Assembly (NCBI GenBank): GCA_018268195.1
Contig: JAFDWZ010000028.1
Span: 111,196 to 156,064, forward strand
Length of the DNA: 44,869 bases
Source of the DNA: Bacteroidota bacterium
Lineage (GTDB): Bacteria; Bacteroidota; Bacteroidia; AKYH767-A; OLB10
Direction: 5' to 3'
The notes under the pieces are model-generated. The model did no database searches, had not been told where the DNA came from, and saw only the letters and a program-made list of their open reading frames with translations. Numbering within the stretch: position 1 is the first letter of the stretch; the number at the start of each line of letters is the position of its first letter. The position numbers and the translations under genes were made by a program. Positions 19,017 to 26,467 of this stretch are shown piece by piece.

Positions 19017-20969
19017 ATGTTCGATTACCGAAAAAATATATTTCACTTGTCAACATGTTTTATATTATTTATTGGCATGTTGACTCCTGTTTTTGTGCAG
19101 GGTCAGACGCAGCGTATAGCAAAACTTCAGAAGGAATTAGTTTCAGCAAATGATGCACAACAAAAGGTGTCTGTATTAATTGCTCTGTTTAACGAGTCCC
19201 GATCTATGTCTCTCGAAAATTTGTTAAGCTATATAGAGATGGCAGAGAAACTTACAAAACCAAATACTCCCGAATATTTTGTCACTAAGGTTAATTTAGG
19301 ATTGTACTTACTTAGGAGTGGAAAAGGGGCAGAGGCTATTTTGGAATTAAACAAACTATTAGAAGAATTACCAACGGATGATTCGCAGTTTTTTAATGTA
19401 TATATGCAAGCCTTGCATGCAAGAGGAGTTGCCTATGTACGCAACAACAAAGTAAAAGATGCAATACAGGATGGATTTACTATTTTGAAAAATGCAGATG
19501 TAGAAAATTCTGATATTTGGAGAGCACGCTCCTATCTGTTGCTTGGGTATTCAAATATGGAGCTGTTGAAGTATAATGTTGCAATAGAATATTTAAATAA
19601 ATGCCTTGTGCTTACTACAAATGATTCTGTTATTGCTGCAAATATTTATGCTTACTCAAATATTGCTTCATGTTATAATAACATCGGAAAAATGGATTCT
19701 GCATTCAAGTACATTGAACAGGCGATAAAATATGGACATCAATTCGAAAACCTATCATCGTTATCCAATGCGCTCAATATAAGAGCCGATATGTATATTA
19801 ATCTGCACAAGACTGAACTTGCAACCAAAGATCTTGAAGAAGCACTTGAGTATCGTAAACAGGCAGGTGATTTTATTTTTGCTGTATCAGATATGGCTCA
19901 GCTATCGCAGTTTTATGCATCCATTGGTCAAACAGCGAAAGGGATAAATCTGGCAAAGGCCGGAATTGAAATGACACACAATAAAAAAATGCTGGCTAAA
20001 CAAATTTATCTGATGGATGCACTTGCCGAAAATTACAGAGTTGCCGGACTGAAGAATGAATACGAGCAAGTTTTGGTTAATATTATTTCTCTGAAAGATT
20101 CTTTATATCAGATTAATTCGGCAAGTGACATAGCCGCAATAGAAAGCAAATATCAACTGCAAAAGAAGGAGAATATTATTATCAGGCAGGAGAGTCAGTT
20201 AGCAAAAAGCCGTTATACGACTTATAGCATTGTAGCATTGCTAACCTTCATTTTTATTGTGTTCGGATTAATGTACCGTAATACACAATTGGTTCGACAG
20301 AGAAAGATTGAACGGCAACTGATAGAGCAACAACTTATGGCTGAACAAAATCTAAACAGGGCCATGGAAGTAGAGCGCAAACGAATAGCTGCTGATTTAC
20401 ATGATAAATTAGGTGCTTATGCTGCAGCTATTACTAATCAGGTGAAGTTGCTTAAAGATAAATCGGTTTTAAATTCATTCGATTCCGATAACATTGAAGA
20501 AAGCGCAAACAGCATGGTGTCACAATTAAGTGATACGATTTGGGTTTTGAAAAATAATGAGCTCACACTTACAGGGCTTTTTGACCGTCTGAAACTTTGG
20601 ATGCAGAAATTAATGAAGAGTTACCCTGACATCAGTTATTATTTTAATGAGAATATTGAGAAGGAGTATTACCTTACTCCGGTAAATGCTTTACATCTAT
20701 TTTACATTCTTACGGAATGTGTTAACAATGCACTAAAACATAGTGAATGCACACAGCTCGAAGTATCATTTAATAGTTCGGATATGGTTGAAATAACCGT
20801 TAGTGACAATGGCAAAGGAATAATTTCAGAGCCTGTAAAAGGCAACGGAATAGAGCATATAAAGCAACGGGCATCTGAGATAAAGTGGGGAGTAAATTGG
20901 AAAAACATTCAACCTCATGGCACTGAAATAATTCTGAGGAATACTACAAATGAAGTATATGAAGTGTGA
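19017..20969 (+). CDS. TPR-containing sensor histidine kinase, NarL-type (HisKA_3)
   Basis: 650-aa inner-membrane sensor. Signal peptide about 1-30 (VFVQGQ). About 35-390 is a periplasmic array of helical TPR-like repeats. One membrane helix about 401-420 is followed by a coiled coil, then the HisKA_3 box RIAADLHDKLGAY with phospho-accepting His462. The HATPase_c domain has the N box ECVNNALKH (about 567-575), DNGKGI and GNGIEHIKQRA. The periplasmic TPRs probably sense a protein or peptide. The response regulator gene starts 38 bp downstream, so the two form a standard pair. The ATG at 19017 is chosen because it alone gives a complete signal peptide; a promoter-like octamer lies unusually close. 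Confidence 0.9.
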   Translation: MFDYRKNIFHLSTCFILFIGMLTPVFVQGQTQRIAKLQKELVSANDAQQKVSVLIALFNESRSMSLENLLSYIEMAEKLTKPNTPEYFVTKVNLGLYLLRSGKGAEAILELNKLLEELPTDDSQFFNVYMQALHARGVAYVRNNKVKDAIQDGFTILKNADVENSDIWRARSYLLLGYSNMELLKYNVAIEYLNKCLVLTTNDSVIAANIYAYSNIASCYNNIGKMDSAFKYIEQAIKYGHQFENLSSLSNALNIRADMYINLHKTELATKDLEEALEYRKQAGDFIFAVSDMAQLSQFYASIGQTAKGINLAKAGIEMTHNKKMLAKQIYLMDALAENYRVAGLKNEYEQVLVNIISLKDSLYQINSASDIAAIESKYQLQKKENIIIRQESQLAKSRYTTYSIVALLTFIFIVFGLMYRNTQLVRQRKIERQLIEQQLMAEQNLNRAMEVERKRIAADLHDKLGAYAAAITNQVKLLKDKSVLNSFDSDNIEESANSMVSQLSDTIWVLKNNELTLTGLFDRLKLWMQKLMKSYPDISYYFNENIEKEYYLTPVNALHLFYILTECVNNALKHSECTQLEVSFNSSDMVEITVSDNGKGIISEPVKGNGIEHIKQRASEIKWGVNWKNIQPHGTEIILRNTTNEVYEV

Positions 20970-21007
20970 ATTTATAATTCCAATTTAGCAAACTTAAATA
21001 AGATGAA

Positions 21008-21679
21008 ATGAAAATCGCACTAGTTGACGATAATCTTGTTAATCAAAACAGCTTCAGGCAGAAGATAGCTCCATACTCTGATTTGGAACTGATTTTTGTA
21101 TCGGACAGCGGTGACTTGTTTTTAGAACACATGAAAGGCCTCCCTGTAAACAACTGGCCCGAAGTAGTTTTTATGGACATTCAGATGCCGGGACTCAATG
21201 GCGTTGAAACAATAAAAATTGCAAAAGCTCTCTATCCTAAAATATTTTTTATCGTACTCACAGTTTTTGAAGATAACGAAACCATTTTTGAAGCTATACA
21301 ATCAGGTGCTTCGGGTTATTTGCTCAAACAGGATAATTACCATACCATGAAAGAAGCTATTGATGAGGTGGTGGAATATGGTGGAGCACCTATGAGTCCG
21401 GCTATTGCCCGTAAAGCACTAAGGCTGCTCACACAAAAAGAAGAGCGGAGTGAGAAAGGCAAGAAGGATATGCTCGAAACCTTACTTTCCGATCGCGAAA
21501 GGGAGGTGCTCACACACCTGATTAGTGGTTATGATGCCAAACGTATTGCCGAAATGACCAACATAAGCACTTTAACTGTGCGAAAACATATTGCAAATAT
21601 TTACAATAAGCTGCATGTAAATTCTAAAGCACAAGTAATTTCCATGGCTCATAAAAATAAATGGTTTAATATTTTCTGA
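21008..21679 (+). CDS. NarL/FixJ-family response regulator (LuxR HTH)
   Basis: 223-aa transcription factor. The receiver domain (1-120) has the acidic pair Asp7-Asp8, phospho-acceptor Asp57 in FMDIQMPG, Thr85 and Lys107. A linker leads to a LuxR/GerE helix-turn-helix (about 155-220: LSDREREVLTHL ... TVRKHIANIYNKL). It is the evident partner of the kinase ending 38 bp upstream. An ATG-AAA-TGA mini-frame at 21003-21011 overlaps its start codon. It is convergent with the Nfu gene, only 8 bp between the stops. Confidence 0.93.
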   Translation: MKIALVDDNLVNQNSFRQKIAPYSDLELIFVSDSGDLFLEHMKGLPVNNWPEVVFMDIQMPGLNGVETIKIAKALYPKIFFIVLTVFEDNETIFEAIQSGASGYLLKQDNYHTMKEAIDEVVEYGGAPMSPAIARKALRLLTQKEERSEKGKKDMLETLLSDREREVLTHLISGYDAKRIAEMTNISTLTVRKHIANIYNKLHVNSKAQVISMAHKNKWFNIF

Positions 21680-21687
21680 GTTGAATC

Positions 21688-22323
21688 TTATTCCTGTTCA
21701 GCAACCACTTCAGAAACTTCGGGTACTAAACGTTTCAAAAGATTTTCTATTCCGGCTTTAAGGGTAAGTGTGGAAGACGGACATCCGCTACATGAGCCTT
21801 TCAGTATCACAGTAACTATTCCATCATGAAAGGATTTAAAATCTATGGCACCTCCATCTCTGGCCACAGCAGGACGTACATATTCATCCAGCATAGATTT
21901 AATCTTATCTACAACACCCTGTTCTCCTTCAGTATCAATAGTAGATATGTTTTTAACTTCCCGTTTCACGGCTTGCGTCCTTTCGCCAGTTGTTTGTTCA
22001 GTTTTTTGTATTACAGGCAGCTTACGGAATATTTTTTCACCTGAGTTCAGGAATACAATAATAAATTCCCGAAGTATGTTAGTGATGTCGTACCAATCCA
22101 TGTCCGATTCTTTGGTAACAGTTATAAAATTGGCACTGATGAAAACAGCTTTTATTCCGGAAAAATCAAAAAGCTGGAACGCCAACGGACAATCAACGGC
22201 TTCAGCCTGCGATTTATATTCTGCAACACCTTCGGCCAGCAACAGACTGTCAGTGACAAATTTTAAACTATTTGGGTTGGGTGTTAATTCTGCATATACC
22301 TGATGGTTATGTGCTGTGCTCAT
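21688..22323 (-). CDS. Nfu/NifU-type iron-sulfur cluster carrier
   Basis: 211-aa cytoplasmic protein. The N-terminal half (about 9-95: VYAELTPNPNSLKFV ...) matches the Nfu_N domain; a charged linker (about 100-132) follows; the C-terminal half (about 135-205) is the NifU domain with the cluster-binding CSGC motif in KGSCSGCPSSTLTLK. Such proteins hand [4Fe-4S] clusters to target enzymes. It is divergent from nadB, whose product feeds the Fe-S enzyme NadA, an appealing but unproven link. GCGAAAATAAA at 22358-22368 reads TTTATTTTCGC on its strand and may be its -7 region. Confidence 0.88.
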   Translation of the reverse strand: MSTAHNHQVYAELTPNPNSLKFVTDSLLLAEGVAEYKSQAEAVDCPLAFQLFDFSGIKAVFISANFITVTKESDMDWYDITNILREFIIVFLNSGEKIFRKLPVIQKTEQTTGERTQAVKREVKNISTIDTEGEQGVVDKIKSMLDEYVRPAVARDGGAIDFKSFHDGIVTVILKGSCSGCPSSTLTLKAGIENLLKRLVPEVSEVVAEQE

Positions 22324-22357
22324 GAACTGTTACTTTTGTGGAATGTTAAAATGCTTT

Positions 22358-22368
22358 GCGAAAATAAA
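22358..22368 (-). promoter_or_regulatory. Candidate -7 element of the Nfu gene
   Basis: Minus strand reads TTTATTTTCGC, 34 nt before the ATG. The core TTATTTTYGC is shared with the upstream regions of leuS and pheT. Confidence 0.35.
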
Positions 22369-22405
22369 CAATAGCATGGCTGTTTAGTTTTTAAATAGAA
22401 TAATT

Positions 22406-23965
22406 ATGTCCGTTAAAACCGATTTTCTTGTAATAGGCTCAGGCATTGCCGGCCTTAGTTTTGCCTTGAAGGCTGCCCAACACGGTAAGGTTACCATTAT
22501 CACCAAGAGCAATGAAGATGAGTCAAACACCAAATATGCTCAGGGAGGTATTGCTGCTGTTTTGCCCGATTCGTCAGGCGACTCACGTGAAAAACATATT
22601 CAGGATACCTTGATTTGCGGAGCCGGTTTATGTAATGAGAAGGTGGTACGCATAGTGGTAAATGAGAGCGAAGCGCGCATTGCCGAATTGGTAAAATGGG
22701 GAGCCGAGTTTGATAAAGACAAAACCGGCCATTACGACCTTGCACGCGAAGGGGGACATTCTGAACACAGAGTGCTCCACCATAAAGATATTACCGGGTT
22801 AGAGATTGAACGAAAACTTCTTCAGCAAATACATAATCATCCAAATATAACCATCCACACGCATTTGTTTGCAGTGGATATTATTACACAGCATCACCTG
22901 GGAGCAATAGTTAAAAGAAGCACTCCGGGAATTACCTGCTATGGTGCTTATGTGTTGGACACACGTACAGGAAAGATAAATACCATGCTTGCCAAAATTA
23001 TAGTGATGGCTACAGGCGGTGCAGGGCATGTTTATAAAACTACAACCAATCCTGTTATAGCTACCGGTGACGGTATTGCGATGGCTTATCGTGCCATGGC
23101 CAAAGTAAATGGAATGGAATTTATTCAGTTTCACCCTACGGCATTATATAAACCGGGTGAAAATCCTTCGTTTCTTATATCGGAAGCAGTGCGTGGTTTT
23201 GGTGCAGTACTTAGAACTACTGATGACAAAGAGTTTATGCAAAACTATGACGAAAGAGGATCTCTTGCACCAAGGGATATTGTAGCAAGAGCCATTGACA
23301 GCGAAATGAAAAAACGCGGTGATGATTTTGTGTGGCTCGATTGCCGTCATCTCAATATTGAAAAATTCAAAGAACATTTTCTTACCATCTATGCTAAGTG
23401 TTTGTCAATAGGAATTGATATTGCGAAGGAATGTATTCCGGTTGCCCCGGCACAACATTATTTGTGTGGCGGTATTCAGGTTGACGAAAATGCCTGTTCA
23501 TCTATCAGAAATTTGTATGCTGTTGGCGAATGTTCATCAACCGGTTTGCATGGAGCAAATAGGTTAGCATCAAACTCACTGCTTGAAGCAGTGGTATTTT
23601 CTCATCGTGCATATTTACATGCTTCGTCCATGGTTACCGAAATTTCGTATCGTGAGGATATTCCTGACTGGAGTACGGTAACATCAAGACAATCTGCTGA
23701 GTTGGTGCTTATAACACAAAGCCGCAAAGAGCTTCAGGAAATTATGAGTAGTTATGTTGGAATTTTCAGAAGTGATATGAGATTGAAACGTGCTTTGGAA
23801 CGTTTGCGACTGCTTTATCTTGAAACGGAAGAATTGTATGAGCAATGGGAGCTTTCTCCTAAGCTTTGCGAATTGCGCAACCTGATAAATGTAGCCTATC
23901 TGATAGTGAAAGCGGCTACTGCAAGAACTGAAAACTGTGGATTGCATTACAATGTAGATAATTGA
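22406..23965 (+). CDS. nadB: L-aspartate oxidase
   Basis: 519-aa flavoenzyme oxidising L-aspartate to iminoaspartate, the first step of de novo NAD synthesis. The FAD-binding GSGIAGLSFALKAA motif lies near residues 10-24; AQGGIAA, the active-site REGGHSEHRVLHHKDITG and QFHPTALY follow, then AVGECSSTGLHGANRLASNSLLEAVVF (split by family blocks) near 370-397. The helical C-terminal domain (about 430-515) is complete. Length is normal. NadA and NadC are not in the window. The stop codon overlaps the ATG of the next gene (TGATG), so the two are probably translationally coupled. Confidence 0.95.
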   Translation: MSVKTDFLVIGSGIAGLSFALKAAQHGKVTIITKSNEDESNTKYAQGGIAAVLPDSSGDSREKHIQDTLICGAGLCNEKVVRIVVNESEARIAELVKWGAEFDKDKTGHYDLAREGGHSEHRVLHHKDITGLEIERKLLQQIHNHPNITIHTHLFAVDIITQHHLGAIVKRSTPGITCYGAYVLDTRTGKINTMLAKIIVMATGGAGHVYKTTTNPVIATGDGIAMAYRAMAKVNGMEFIQFHPTALYKPGENPSFLISEAVRGFGAVLRTTDDKEFMQNYDERGSLAPRDIVARAIDSEMKKRGDDFVWLDCRHLNIEKFKEHFLTIYAKCLSIGIDIAKECIPVAPAQHYLCGGIQVDENACSSIRNLYAVGECSSTGLHGANRLASNSLLEAVVFSHRAYLHASSMVTEISYREDIPDWSTVTSRQSAELVLITQSRKELQEIMSSYVGIFRSDMRLKRALERLRLLYLETEELYEQWELSPKLCELRNLINVAYLIVKAATARTENCGLHYNVDN

Positions 23966-24951
23966 TGCAGCTAACAGAAGAATTCGGGTTTGACATATTC
24001 AGAGATGATTTCTGTTTTGAAACAACAGCTCTGGAAATTTTCCGCCTTCAGTATGAAAATAATGAAGTGTACAGACGGTATGTGCAGCTGCTTGGTGTAC
24101 AGCCTGAAAACATAACACAACTTTATCAGATACCATTTCTTCCGGTGAGATTTTTTAAATCACATAAAGTTGTTACAGGAAATCGTACTCCTGAAATTAT
24201 TTTCACCAGCAGTGGTACCACAGGGCAGATTACGTCCAAACATTATGTGAGTAATCTTGCATTATATCGTGAATCGTTGACCAAAGGTTTTGAATTATTT
24301 TATGGCAAACCTGAAGAGTGGTGCATACTTGCCTTGCTACCGTCTTACCTCGAAAGAGAAGGTTCTTCACTGGTTTATATGTGTGAACAGTTGATTGAAA
24401 AGTCAAACCATGTGCATAGTGGTTTTTACCTGCATGATTATAAAAAACTCACATCGGTGCTTAAATCGTTGGAACAACAAAAACAGAAAACATTGTTGAT
24501 AGGTGTATCGTATGCATTGCTCGATTTAGCTGAACAGTATCCTCAGCAATTACAATATACCACCATCATGGAAACTGGCGGAATGAAAGGCAAACGCAAG
24601 GAAATGACTAAGGAAGCGCTACATGAACAATTAAAAAAATCCTTTCAGAAGGAAGTTATACATTCGGAATATGGAATGACAGAAATGCTTTCACAAGCCT
24701 ATAGCGATGGCAATGGAATTTATCATTGTCCACCTTGGCTAAAGCTGATGGTGCGTGATAGTTATGATCCTTTATCGCCTGCAGAAGGTAAACGTGCCGG
24801 AGGTGTTAATGTGATTGATTTGGCAAACAGGTACAGTTGTAGTTTTGTTGCTACACAGGATTTGGGGAAATTAAATGCTGACGGCACTTTTGAAATTGCC
24901 GGGCGCCTGAATGATGCCGAGTTAAGAGGTTGCAATCTTATGATAGAATAA
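23965..24951 (+). CDS. LuxE-like acyl-protein synthetase/acyl-CoA-type ligase
   Basis: 328-aa protein resembling the LuxE family, which activates an acyl group with ATP as acyl-AMP and carries it as a thioester. The nucleotide-binding loop FTSSGTTGQ near residues 80-90, the central METGGMKGKRKEMT (about 208-220) and EYGMTEMLSQAY (about 233-245) are visible; the C-terminus has GRLNDAELRGCNLMIE. It lacks lux neighbours, so bioluminescence is not implied; related stand-alone proteins occur in Bacteroidota, often of unknown substrate. The ATG at 23965 shares its A with the nadB stop. An HPt gene follows after 15 bp. Confidence 0.75.
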   Translation: MQLTEEFGFDIFRDDFCFETTALEIFRLQYENNEVYRRYVQLLGVQPENITQLYQIPFLPVRFFKSHKVVTGNRTPEIIFTSSGTTGQITSKHYVSNLALYRESLTKGFELFYGKPEEWCILALLPSYLEREGSSLVYMCEQLIEKSNHVHSGFYLHDYKKLTSVLKSLEQQKQKTLLIGVSYALLDLAEQYPQQLQYTTIMETGGMKGKRKEMTKEALHEQLKKSFQKEVIHSEYGMTEMLSQAYSDGNGIYHCPPWLKLMVRDSYDPLSPAEGKRAGGVNVIDLANRYSCSFVATQDLGKLNADGTFEIAGRLNDAELRGCNLMIE

Positions 24952-24966
24952 TTTTACTTTTGCATC

Positions 24967-25314
24967 ATGGGAACAATTGTAAATCTTGATTTCATCACCG
25001 GTTTCAGTAAAGGAAATATGGAAAGAGTACGCAAGTATGTTCAGATGTTTTTAGAGGCATCTGCCGAAGGAATGCCTGCTATTGAGCAATCTTTTGCTGC
25101 TCAAGACTGGAAAAGGTTAAAGACAGCAGCACATACCCTAAAATCTATTTCAGGTTATATGGGCATGACGGATACTCAGAATCTTTTAAAGCAAATGGAA
25201 GAGAATGCCGCAATGGAACAAGATCTTGAGAATATGCCGGAAGATATTACCAAATTGCAGCAACACCTCCGTCAGGCAGAGGAGGAGTTGAATAATTTTT
25301 TAGCTCAAAATTAA
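24967..25314 (+). CDS. Stand-alone HPt phosphotransfer protein
   Basis: 115-aa, all-helical, cytoplasmic. The HPt signature AAHTLKSISGYMGM places the phospho-accepting His at 56; Lys and Gly at the usual following positions are present. Such proteins move phosphate between receiver domains in a phosphorelay. The next gene, 33 bp on, encodes a receiver protein, and a kinase lies two genes further, which supports a local relay. No hybrid kinase with its own receiver is in the cluster, so the donor is uncertain. Confidence 0.85.
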   Translation: MGTIVNLDFITGFSKGNMERVRKYVQMFLEASAEGMPAIEQSFAAQDWKRLKTAAHTLKSISGYMGMTDTQNLLKQMEENAAMEQDLENMPEDITKLQQHLRQAEEELNNFLAQN

Positions 25315-25347
25315 TTCGTACACTTGTAAATAAATTCTAAGGCTGAT

Positions 25348-25866
25348 ATGTCAAAAAACACAATGATATTTATTGTTGACGATGACCCAATGCAACTCAG
25401 TATGCTCAAAGATCATCTTTCTGCTATGGCCAATTTTGATATAAACACATTTTCTACCGGAGAAGAATGTTTAGCTCAGATAGGTAAGGCTCCTGATATT
25501 GTATTTTTGGATTACAATCTTAACAGTAAAAATAGCAACGCCATGGATGGGCTTGATGTTTTACAGGAGATAAAGAGCAAAAGCCCCTCATCTGAGGTGA
25601 TTATGCTTTCCGGTCAGGATAAAATTGAAGTGGCTGTTGACACGATGAAATATGGTGCTTATGATTATATTGTAAAGGGTGAAAGTGCGTTTTACCGGGC
25701 AGAGAAGGCTATCTTTAATTTATATCGCCTGACTAAGCTGAAACGTAATGCCGGAATGTACCGCACACTTACAATAGCATTTGGTGCAGCATTGTTGGTT
25801 ATGATTATTTTGGTGATATATCTTAAATCTAAAGGCTTGATATCCGATAGGGCAGGTTGGATGTGA
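25348..25866 (+). CDS. Receiver-domain protein with C-terminal membrane anchor
   Basis: 172 aa. The receiver (1-125) is complete: acidic pocket Asp11-Asp12-Asp13, phospho-acceptor Asp55 in IVFLDYNL, Ser88 in place of Thr, and Lys110. Instead of an output domain, a basic stretch (130-139) leads to one hydrophobic helix (about 140-159) and a short tail. The receiver is therefore predicted to be held on the inner face of the cytoplasmic membrane. It lies between the HPt gene and a lipoprotein gene that starts 11 bp downstream. Its output is unknown; it could be a phosphate sink or a membrane-localised relay partner. Confidence 0.85.
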   Translation: MSKNTMIFIVDDDPMQLSMLKDHLSAMANFDINTFSTGEECLAQIGKAPDIVFLDYNLNSKNSNAMDGLDVLQEIKSKSPSSEVIMLSGQDKIEVAVDTMKYGAYDYIVKGESAFYRAEKAIFNLYRLTKLKRNAGMYRTLTIAFGAALLVMIILVIYLKSKGLISDRAGWM

Positions 25867-25877
25867 TAACGGTACTA

Positions 25878-26399
25878 ATGAAATCTAAACTGAAAGTGGT
25901 TTCTCATAATTTAAAGGCAACAAGTATTTTTATTATTTCAATACTTCTATTGGCGGCATGCCGGAAAGAGGAAAAATTTCCAATTGAACCGGTGCTTACA
26001 AATATCACAATACAACAGTACGATAGAAATAGCTTTAACATAATCACAGGATATACAGATGGTGATGGTGATCTTGGACTTTCTGATGCCGATACCTTAC
26101 CACCTTTTGATAAGAACAGCAAATATTATCACAATTATTTTTGCACTTTTTCGCAATTAACCAATGGCAACTGGCAAGAAATAAATTTTGCAGTTCCTTA
26201 TTACTATCGATTGCCACTACTAACACCCGTTCAACGGAATAAGAATATCAAGGGAAATATTACTGTAGATATTAAGAATTTTATGAGTCCAATATCTAAT
26301 GGTGTGGCCGATACTTTTCGTGCGGAGGTTTATATAGCCGACAGAGCATTGCATGAAAGTAATACTGTCATTTCTTCGCCATTTGTGATAGTACAATAA
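25878..26399 (+). CDS. Lipoprotein of unknown function
   Basis: 173-aa predicted lipoprotein. A basic, longish N-region is followed by a hydrophobic stretch and lipobox LLLAACRKEE, lipidated Cys at about residue 28. The mature part is beta-rich with a calcium-loop-like DGDGDLGLSDAD near 55-66, which begins the ordered domain. No family is recognised with confidence; the pattern recalls small Bacteroidota lipoproteins with an Ig-like fold. A TTG at 25857 would lengthen it by 7 residues, but the ATG leaves 11 bp after the receiver gene and gives a better signal peptide. Its place between the membrane receiver and the kinase suggests a sensory accessory role, not proven. Confidence 0.7.
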   Translation: MKSKLKVVSHNLKATSIFIISILLLAACRKEEKFPIEPVLTNITIQQYDRNSFNIITGYTDGDGDLGLSDADTLPPFDKNSKYYHNYFCTFSQLTNGNWQEINFAVPYYYRLPLLTPVQRNKNIKGNITVDIKNFMSPISNGVADTFRAEVYIADRALHESNTVISSPFVIVQ

Positions 26400-26412
26400 T
26401 TTGAAGATTATT

Positions 26413-26445
26413 TGATAAATTATTAATGAAAAAAATAATTTATCA
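26413..26445. repeat. 12-bp perfect inverted repeat in the kinase leader
   Basis: TGATAAATTATT (26413-26424) and AATAATTTATCA (26434-26445) are perfect complements around a 9-nt loop. It is all AT except the ends, with no T run after it, so an operator is as likely as a weak terminator. The ATG at 26426 lies in the loop, which argues against using that start. Confidence 0.6.
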
Positions 26446-26467
26446 GATTAAAATTAGAATAGATATA

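Noticed and set aside
23965..24951. Bioluminescence (lux) operon
   Set aside because: Only a LuxE-like protein is present; no luciferase or reductase genes.
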